Assembly: GCF_002531575.1 (NCBI RefSeq)
Contig: NZ_NWTI01000012.1
Span: forward strand, 124,001-188,000
DNA length: 64,000 nt
Source of the DNA: Bradyrhizobium sp. Y36
GTDB lineage: Bacteria; Pseudomonadota; Alphaproteobacteria; Rhizobiales; Xanthobacteraceae
Direction of reading: 5' to 3'
The notes beneath the pieces were generated by a model. It was given only the letters and a program-made list of their open reading frames with translations, ran no database searches and was not told the origin of the DNA. This document shows positions 59,111 to 64,000 of the stretch, in pieces (within the stretch, counting starts at the first letter, position 1; every line of letters starts with the position of its first letter). A program made the translations under genes and the position numbers.

Positions 59111-60136
59111 ATGACCAGTGACGATACCATCAAGCACGACGGTGCTCGCGGAAGGGATTACGCATTGGGGCGCCGGCGACGTCTCGCCCTTCTCGCCTGT
59201 GCGGTCGTCGCGGGGCTCGGACTGACCCCGGCGCGCGCCGAATATCCCGACAAGATCGTCAAGATCGTGGTGCCCTTCGCCGCCGGCGGCGGCACCGACA
59301 TCATCGCGCGTACGACGGCACAGGAAATCCAGACCGAGCTCGGCAAGTCCGTCATCATCGAGAACAAGCCGGGCGCCGGGACCATCATCGGAACCCAGAC
59401 GGTGGCGACGAGCGAGCCCGACGGCTATTCGCTGCTGATGGCGACCTTCGCCCACGCGGTCAATCCGAGCCTGTACAACAAGCTGCCGTTCGATCCGCAC
59501 AAGGATTTCGCGGCGGTCTCGCTGATCGCGCGGTCCTTCAACATCGTCGTCGTCAACCCCGCGTCCAAGATCAACTCGATCGCCGATCTGATCAATGAGG
59601 CCAAGGCCAATCCCGGCAAGCTCAATTTCGGCACGTTCGGCACCGGCACCTCGGCGCATCTCGCCGGCGAGCTGTTCAACGCGATGGCGAAGGTCAAGAT
59701 GACGGCGGTGCCGTACAAGGGCGCGGCGCCCGCGATCAGCGATCTCCTGGGTGGGCAGATCGACGTGATGTTCACGACCGTCGCGAGCGCGGCCTCGCTG
59801 GTGGCCGCAGGTCAGCTGCGGGCGCTGGCCGTGACATCGGCCGAGCGCTCGGCCGCGTTTCCGCAATTGCCTACGGTCGCCGAAGCCGGCGTGCCCGGCT
59901 ACGCCGCCGAATCCTGGTACGGATTGTACGCTCCGGCCAGGACGCCGGCTCCGGTGATTGCACGGCTCAATCAGGCGATCGCCAAGGCGGTGCAGTCCGG
60001 GGCGTTCAAGAAGCTGGAGGCGAACGAAGGCCTCATCATGGTCGGCAGCGCGCCGGAGGAGCTCGACCGCTATGTCGCCCAGGAGGAGGAACGCTGGCGC
60101 AAGCTGATCAAGGACGCCAACATCGAGGTGCAATAG
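59111..60136 (+). CDS. Bug/TctC-type periplasmic binding protein
   Basis: About 341 residues, a tripartite tricarboxylate transporter receptor: signal peptide with GRRRRLALLACAVVAGLGL and ARA, then the family pattern YPDKIVKIVVPFAAGGGTDI, LGKSVIIENKPGAG, GTSAHLAGELFNAMAKVK and VPYKGAAPA. ATG at 59111 with GGAG six bases upstream; an ATG at 59081 overlaps the ligase end. No TctA/TctB membrane genes are in the window, so it is an orphan receptor that may use distant permeases. Confidence 0.93.
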   Translation: MTSDDTIKHDGARGRDYALGRRRRLALLACAVVAGLGLTPARAEYPDKIVKIVVPFAAGGGTDIIARTTAQEIQTELGKSVIIENKPGAGTIIGTQTVATSEPDGYSLLMATFAHAVNPSLYNKLPFDPHKDFAAVSLIARSFNIVVVNPASKINSIADLINEAKANPGKLNFGTFGTGTSAHLAGELFNAMAKVKMTAVPYKGAAPAISDLLGGQIDVMFTTVASAASLVAAGQLRALAVTSAERSAAFPQLPTVAEAGVPGYAAESWYGLYAPARTPAPVIARLNQAIAKAVQSGAFKKLEANEGLIMVGSAPEELDRYVAQEEERWRKLIKDANIEVQ

Positions 60137-60230
60137 GCGCCGCGCCATTCTGGGCGAGGGGGAACGCAGACCGTCGTTGCCCCGACAGCTCCCTCAAGGA
60201 TACGAAACCTCGCGCGAGCGCGCCTTGCTC

Positions 60231-60494
60231 CTATCTGTCTTCTCCGTCGCGCCGGCGGAACGGATCGGCGGCGTCATCGTGGCCACTGCGGCTGCTGAAG
60301 AACATCAAGGCCATCAGTCCGCAGCCGATCAGCAGGGAGAAGAAGGCACCGAGGCCAAGCGCGATCCAGCCGTGCTTTTCCATTTCGACGCCGCTGCTGG
60401 TCTGCCAGACCGAAAATCCCCAAACGCCCGTGAGGATCAACATGGCGCCCAGAGCAACGAGGAGGGCGATCTGGCCGGCACCGAGGTTCTTCAT
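60231..60494 (-). CDS. Small two-span membrane protein, hypothetical
   Basis: An 87-residue protein with two hydrophobic helices (about 8-28, IALLVALGAMLILTGVWGF, and 45-66, ALGLGAFFSLLIGCGLMALM) and a polar tail HDDAADPFRRRDGEDR. The ATG at the complement of 60494 is chosen since it starts the first helix. It is downstream of the two Rnk-like genes on the same strand but 259 bases away. No family recognised. Confidence 0.75.
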   Translation of the reverse strand: MKNLGAGQIALLVALGAMLILTGVWGFSVWQTSSGVEMEKHGWIALGLGAFFSLLIGCGLMALMFFSSRSGHDDAADPFRRRDGEDR

Positions 60495-60753
60495 GATGGT
60501 TTCCGTTCGTGCCTGACGAGAGCCAATTGCGGAGGTGAGGCGGAGCTCCTGTGACGCCGCCACGCCGCGCTCGTCCGGGGTCGCTCCGCCGGACCATGCC
60601 TGACGACGCCCGGACGCAATTTGCGCGGCGACAAACTTCCGCCGCAGGTCGTCCGTGGAACTCTTGCGCGATCGCCGGCGCCAGCGGCCCGCCGTTCGGC
60701 GGCGTGCCGCAATCGCGGGAGCGCTATGCTCCGTCGGATCTGTCGAACCTTAC

Positions 60754-61167
60754 TCATTCGGAGACGGCGAGAACGGTCAGGCCTCTGACACGTTTGTCGG
60801 GCGTCTCGAACGCGATCCGCTGTCCCACTGAGAGGCCGATCAGGGCCGCCCCGACCGGCGTCAGGATCGAGATACGATTGAGCTCGATGTTGGCCTCGTG
60901 GGGATAGACCAGCACGATCTCCCGGCTCGCACCCGTCTCGTCATCGCGATAGGACACCCTGGAGCCCATCCTGACCACGCCGCGCAAATCGTCTTCTTTC
61001 GTAACAGTGGCGCGTTCGAGTTCGCGCGCCAGAAACTGGGCGACACGGGGGAAGAGCTCCATGGTCGAATTCGCCAGAGAGTTCAGGCGCCGCGATTCGT
61101 CTGCTGCGATCCTGATCGGCGGCAACGCCGGCTGTTCTGTTCGAATCTCGGCTTCGAAGTTGCGCAT
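60754..61167 (-). CDS. rnk: Rnk-like nucleoside diphosphate kinase regulator (GreA/GreB C-terminal fold)
   Basis: A 137-residue protein: short N-terminal helical part (about 25-60, RLNSLANSTMELFPRVAQFL) and the GreA/GreB-like C-terminal domain (MGSRVSYRDDETG, REIVLVYPHEAN, RISILTPVGAALIGLSVGQ). Rnk proteins bind RNA polymerase and affect nucleotide pools. AGGAG is 8 bases upstream of the ATG. It follows a second, diverged copy by 9 bases. Confidence 0.92.
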   Translation of the reverse strand: MRNFEAEIRTEQPALPPIRIAADESRRLNSLANSTMELFPRVAQFLARELERATVTKEDDLRGVVRMGSRVSYRDDETGASREIVLVYPHEANIELNRISILTPVGAALIGLSVGQRIAFETPDKRVRGLTVLAVSE

Positions 61168-61176
61168 TTTGGTCTC

Positions 61177-61638
61177 CTAGGCTGCAGTTGGTCCGGGATC
61201 GTCATCGAGCGGCCTGTGCCGATGAGCGCGGAAGAGAGGGACGACGTTCGGGCTCGATGGAGTGACGTTCTGAACCCTGATGACGTTCAGACAGCCGGCG
61301 ACGAAGTACGGCATTTGATCGCCGACCTGCAGGCCGATCAAAGCCGCTCCCAAAGGCGTCAGGACCGAAATGCGGGCGGGATCCGACCAGCACTCCTCGG
61401 GCCAGACCAGGTGCACGGTGTGGCGCGGAACGCCCCAATTCGTGCAATAGGTGACCCATGATCCGACGGTCACCAGCGAACGGACATCGTCCCACGCGTC
61501 CGCCACGATGGCGGCGCGGTTGATCTCACCGAGCAGGAAGATGCCGTCCAGATCGCCTTTCTGGGCAGCGTGACGGGCAATCTGTTCGAGACGCGGATAG
61601 TCCGATGCGGTGAGCGCGATTTTTGGAAGAGGCAGCAC
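61177..61638 (-). CDS. Second Rnk-like/GreA C-terminal domain protein
   Basis: A 153-residue paralogue of the neighbouring Rnk gene: TASDYPRLEQIARHAA, VGSWVTYCTNWG, and RISVLTPLGAALIGLQVGDQ match the same core, but the loop has Cys and Trp residues and the tail is longer (RHRPLDDDPGP). Start GTG at the complement of 61638 with AAGGAG nine bases upstream. The pair is one transcript. A hairpin with a TTCG loop lies about 63 bases upstream. Confidence 0.87.
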   Translation of the reverse strand: MLPLPKIALTASDYPRLEQIARHAAQKGDLDGIFLLGEINRAAIVADAWDDVRSLVTVGSWVTYCTNWGVPRHTVHLVWPEECWSDPARISVLTPLGAALIGLQVGDQMPYFVAGCLNVIRVQNVTPSSPNVVPLFRAHRHRPLDDDPGPTAA

Positions 61639-61700
61639 GGCGCACTCCTTCTGCTTCAATACGACCTCTTTCGAGGAGGCCACGAAAGCTGGAAAAGAGC

Positions 61701-61724
61701 CCGGACGGTGCGAACACCGTCCGG
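61701..61724 (-). terminator. Hairpin with TTCG loop upstream of the Rnk-like pair
   Basis: CCGGACGGTG and CACCGTCCGG pair perfectly over 10 bases around a 4-base loop (TTCG on the minus strand), followed there by GCTCTTTTCC. It may end a short minus-strand transcript or act as a leader structure for the Rnk-like genes. Confidence 0.5.
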
Positions 61725-61988
61725 CTAACCGCCTGCTTGGAGGCGGCCGGCGTGAAGACCGAAGCGCGCGGTGCGCGCGTCTATGTCGACGACATATGCC
61801 ATGACATGCTGAGTATAGTGATTCATTTCGCTGGAGCCATTGCGGCGTAACCGCACAGCCGCGAGCGGCTGAATGCTTGCAACAATCCATGACTTGACCG
61901 CGATGCGAGCCTGGGATTCCGCAACTCGGCTGCGGTCAACGGAACCGGCGCCGGCTGATGACCGCGCCGCCACGGGATTCCCCCATCA

Positions 61989-62030
61989 TTGATCTGAAGC
62001 AATGATGATCTCGACCACCAATGCTAGAAC
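61989..62030 (+). promoter_or_regulatory. Candidate FixK/FNR-type promoter
   Basis: TTGATCTGAAGCAA (61989-62002) fits TTG(A/C)-N6-(T/G)CAA and sits in the inverted repeat CATCATTG...CAATGATG. The -10 candidate TAGAAC (62025-62030), preceded by TGC, has exactly the spacing of a class II activated promoter (centre at -41.5 for a start at 62037). The methyltransferase ATG is 68 bases further. Confidence 0.5.
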
Positions 62031-62104
62031 GTCTCGCAAGTCGCGACTCAGGGCCTTCCAGCCGGTCGCGATCATCTTATCGCGTGCTGGAATCCGAGGG
62101 CTCA

Positions 62105-62770
62105 ATGGGACGACTCCTGAATATCGTGACGCCGCTGCATACGGCGACCAAGCGCGACTACATGGGGCGCATGAACGACGACAAGATCGGCTGCTCGCTG
62201 AAGGCACGGGAATACGAGGCCGATTATTGGGACGGCGACCGCCGCTTCGGCTATGGCGGCTATCGTTTCATCGAGGGGCGCTGGGCGCCGGTCGCCAAGG
62301 CGCTGATCGAGACCTATGGTCTGAAGGACGGCTCCAGCGTGCTCGACGTCGGCTGCGGCAAGGGCTTCCTGCTCTACGAAATGCAGAAGATCCTGCCGGG
62401 CCTGAAGGTCGTCGGCTTCGATATCTCCAAGCACGGACTCGCCAATTCGCACGAGCAGGTGCGGCCCTATCTGTTCAACTATCGCGCCCAGGACATCTAT
62501 CCCTATGGCGACAAAAGCTTCGACCTCGTGATCTCGCTCGGCACGCTGCACAATCTGCGGCTCTACGAGCTCGAGGCGGCGCTCAAGGAAGTCGAGCGCG
62601 TCGGCAAGAACAAATACGTCATGGTCGAGGGCTACCGGAACGTTGCCGAGTTGCACAACCTCGAATGCTGGGCGCTGACCGCGGAGTCCATCCTGCACAC
62701 GTCGGAATGGATCTGGCTGTACGGCAAGCTCGGTTACACCGGCGACTACGAATTCATCTATTTCGAGTGA
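62105..62770 (+). CDS. Class I SAM-dependent methyltransferase
   Basis: A 221-residue methyltransferase: SAM-binding motif I VLDVGCGKGFLLYEM, motif II acid in KVVGFDISKHG, and the later SFDLVISLGTLHNL motif. An N-terminal YDADYWDG-like segment (YEADYWDGDRRFGYGGYR) resembles enzymes of sugar or polyketide tailoring. ATG at 62105 with GAGGG upstream. The dehydrogenase gene follows after 13 bases, so they form an operon, possibly oxygen-regulated. Substrate unknown. Confidence 0.88.
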   Translation: MGRLLNIVTPLHTATKRDYMGRMNDDKIGCSLKAREYEADYWDGDRRFGYGGYRFIEGRWAPVAKALIETYGLKDGSSVLDVGCGKGFLLYEMQKILPGLKVVGFDISKHGLANSHEQVRPYLFNYRAQDIYPYGDKSFDLVISLGTLHNLRLYELEAALKEVERVGKNKYVMVEGYRNVAELHNLECWALTAESILHTSEWIWLYGKLGYTGDYEFIYFE

Positions 62771-62783
62771 TCGGGCGCTCCTC

Positions 62784-63827
62784 ATGGACATCAAGACTGC
62801 CAAGGCGGCCATCCTCGTCGAATCGGGCAAGCCGCTGATCGTCGACGAGTTCGACTTGCCGGAGAGGCTCGAGCACGGCCAGGTGCTCGTGCACGTGCAC
62901 ACGTCGAGCATCTGCGGCGCGCAGATCAACGAGATCGACGCCGTCAAGGGCGTCGACAAGTTCCTGCCGCATCTTCTGGGCCACGAAGCGCTGGCCACGG
63001 TGATCGAAACCGGACCGGGCGTCGTCTCCTGCAAGCAGGGCGACACCGTCGTCATGCATTGGCGGCCGGGCAAGGGCGTCCAGTCCAACACGCCGGTCTA
63101 TTCCTGGCGCGGCAAGCGTCTCAATGCCGGCTGGGTGACCACCTTCAATGAATATGCCGTGGTGTCGGAGAATCGCGTCACACCGGTTCCGGCCTCGATC
63201 GACCGCACCAGTGCGCCGCTGCTCGGCTGCGCCGTGACGACCGCGCTCGGCGTCGTCAACAACGACGCGCAGATCGCCATCGGCGAAGCCGTCGTCGTGT
63301 TCGGCGTCGGCGGTGTCGGGCTGAACATCGTGCAATTTGCCGCGATGGTCGGCGCCTATCCCGTCATTGCGATCGACCGCCTCGACAACAAGCTCGAGAT
63401 GGCCCGGCAATTCGGCGCCACCCACCTCATCAACTCCGAGGCGGTCAAGGATGTGGCCGCCGAGGTTCGGTCCATCACCGGCGCGGACGGACCCGACAAG
63501 GTGGTCGAGACCACCGGCGTCAAGAATCTGATCGAGCTCGCCTACGAGATCACCGCGAAGAAGGGCCGCTGCATCCTCGTCGGTGTTCCCCGCGAGAAGG
63601 CCGAGATCTACACGCTGCCGCTCCACTTCGAGAAGGTGCTGAAGGGTTCGGAAGGCGGACAATGCCAGCCGGCGCGCGACATTCCGCGTCTCGTTCGGCT
63701 GAGCGACGCCGGCAAGGTGAACTACCGCGGGATCGTGACCCACGAGTTCGCGCTTGACGACGTCAACGACGCGCTGGACCTGATGCGCAGCGGCACCTCG
63801 GGCCGAATCCTGCTGAACATCAGCTGA
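62784..63827 (+). CDS. Zinc-dependent alcohol dehydrogenase family protein
   Basis: A 347-residue medium-chain dehydrogenase/reductase. Catalytic zinc ligands appear as Cys in SSICGAQINEID, His-Glu in LLGHEALATV and Cys in LLGCAVTTALG; the NAD motif is VFGVGGVGLNIVQ with Asp in AIDRLDN. The structural-zinc cysteine cluster is absent: the region reads WRPGKGVQSNTPVYSW. It follows the methyltransferase by 13 bases. Together they may modify a sugar or small molecule. Confidence 0.9.
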   Translation: MDIKTAKAAILVESGKPLIVDEFDLPERLEHGQVLVHVHTSSICGAQINEIDAVKGVDKFLPHLLGHEALATVIETGPGVVSCKQGDTVVMHWRPGKGVQSNTPVYSWRGKRLNAGWVTTFNEYAVVSENRVTPVPASIDRTSAPLLGCAVTTALGVVNNDAQIAIGEAVVVFGVGGVGLNIVQFAAMVGAYPVIAIDRLDNKLEMARQFGATHLINSEAVKDVAAEVRSITGADGPDKVVETTGVKNLIELAYEITAKKGRCILVGVPREKAEIYTLPLHFEKVLKGSEGGQCQPARDIPRLVRLSDAGKVNYRGIVTHEFALDDVNDALDLMRSGTSGRILLNIS

Positions 63828-63841
63828 GTGCGGCGATGAGG

Positions 63842-63877
63842 TCGCAAGTCTGCTCGCAAGTCTGATCGCAAGTCTGG
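63842..63877. repeat. 12-base tandem repeat TCGCAAGTCTGN, three copies
   Basis: TCGCAAGTCTG followed by C, A and G in three successive copies at 63842, 63854 and 63866, directly before the stop codon of the next minus-strand gene. Confidence 0.9.
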
Positions 63878-63878
63878 T

Positions 63879-64000
63879 CTAGGCCGTGACGTAGGCGCCG
63901 ACGACATGTCGGCGCTGGCGCTGCAGCAGCCAGGCCGCGATCGCCATGTTCACGAGATTCCAGGCGATGCCGTTGACCAGCGCCGAGGCGTAGGAGCCGG
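63879..64000 (-). CDS. C-terminal end of a membrane protein (partial)
   Basis: Minus-strand frame ending at TAG (complement of 63879-63881), open to the window edge, with residues GSYASALVNGIAWNLVNMAI, then AAWLLQRQRR and HVVGAYVTA. One hydrophobic helix is followed by a basic tail, as in multi-span inner membrane proteins. Too short for a family call. Confidence 0.55.
   Translation of the reverse strand, partial: GSYASALVNGIAWNLVNMAIAAWLLQRQRRHVVGAYVTA

Larger units (their letters stand above)
61639..62104. other. Intergenic region with hairpin, FixK-type box and no sure gene
   Basis: This 466-base stretch between divergent units contains a perfect hairpin at 61701-61724, a possible 33-codon frame on the minus strand (61725-61826, starting MNHYTQHVMAYVV, poor ribosome binding site) and a FixK-type site with promoter at 61989-62030. 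No confident protein gene. Confidence 0.6.

Noticed and set aside
60495..60753. Open frame on the minus strand between the small membrane protein and rnk
   Set aside because: Arg/Ala/Pro-rich translation without motifs, no ribosome binding site.
61725..61826. Small protein gene on the minus strand (33 codons)
   Set aside because: No good ribosome binding site and no recognisable family; kept only as a possibility within the intergenic note.

Overview
The window reads as chromosomal DNA of a high-GC alphaproteobacterium, most likely Bradyrhizobium or a close relative. This is inferred from the gene orders ffs-dnaX-ybaB-recR and rpmH-rnpA-yidC-engB-argB with dapD/dapE nearby, from alphaproteobacterial LexA-type boxes (GAAC-N7-GAAC), from a FixK-type box, and from the many short palindromic intergenic repeats. 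No phage, insertion sequence or CRISPR array was seen. Most of the window is core or housekeeping sequence with small accessory patches.

Layout. 1-1.3 kb: a partial Sco copper chaperone, a small membrane protein and a secreted ClpP-like protein. 1.6-5.2 kb: a flavin dehydrogenase, a secreted esterase, a Rid-family protein and an NTF2-like protein. 5.3-9.2 kb: the DNA-damage pair Lhr-type helicase and PdeM nuclease, then a hypothetical gene behind a near-ideal SOS box. 9.3-18.7 kb: DUF2865 protein, pyrE, a glutathione transferase, a LysE exporter, polA with a degenerate proofreading domain, an acyltransferase and ugd. 18.8-24.3 kb: hrpB, an aspartic protease, a MntA/HepT-type module and a phosphomannomutase. 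24.5-27.4 kb: Lrp/AsnC regulator, PfkB kinase, nudC and HIT protein on the minus strand. 27.6-32.0 kb: a catabolic operon of an amino-acid-type ABC importer with an enolase-superfamily enzyme and an SDR. 32.1-35.7 kb: 4.5S RNA, dnaX, ybaB, recR and a secreted protein. 35.8-41.7 kb: ampG, a GIY-YIG nuclease gene between two copies of one repeat, rmuC (SOS box), def, fmt (mosaic) and truA. 41.9-51.6 kb: dapE, DUF805, dapD, a HAD nucleotidase, a DUF1036 protein, argB, DUF423, engB, yidC, rnpA and rpmH. 51.9-55.2 kb: an orphan histidine kinase, tRNA-Arg(ACG), queD, a 3' tRNA-Arg remnant and a secreted protein. 55.2-60.1 kb: an IclR regulator divergent from a crotonase / acyl-CoA synthetase / Bug-type binding protein operon, with a palindromic operator. 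60.2-64 kb: a small membrane protein, two tandem Rnk-like genes, then a methyltransferase and a zinc-type dehydrogenase behind a candidate FixK promoter, and the edge of a membrane protein gene.

The strongest leads are: (i) two LexA-type SOS boxes, one in front of an uncharacterised gene and one in front of rmuC; (ii) a tRNA-Arg whose 3' half is duplicated on the far side of queD, an attachment-site-like scar; (iii) a low-GC GIY-YIG nuclease gene bracketed by direct copies of a dispersed palindromic repeat; (iv) a sharp composition change inside fmt; (v) a correctly spaced FixK-type promoter near 62.0 kb. All are read by eye; none was tested by search.
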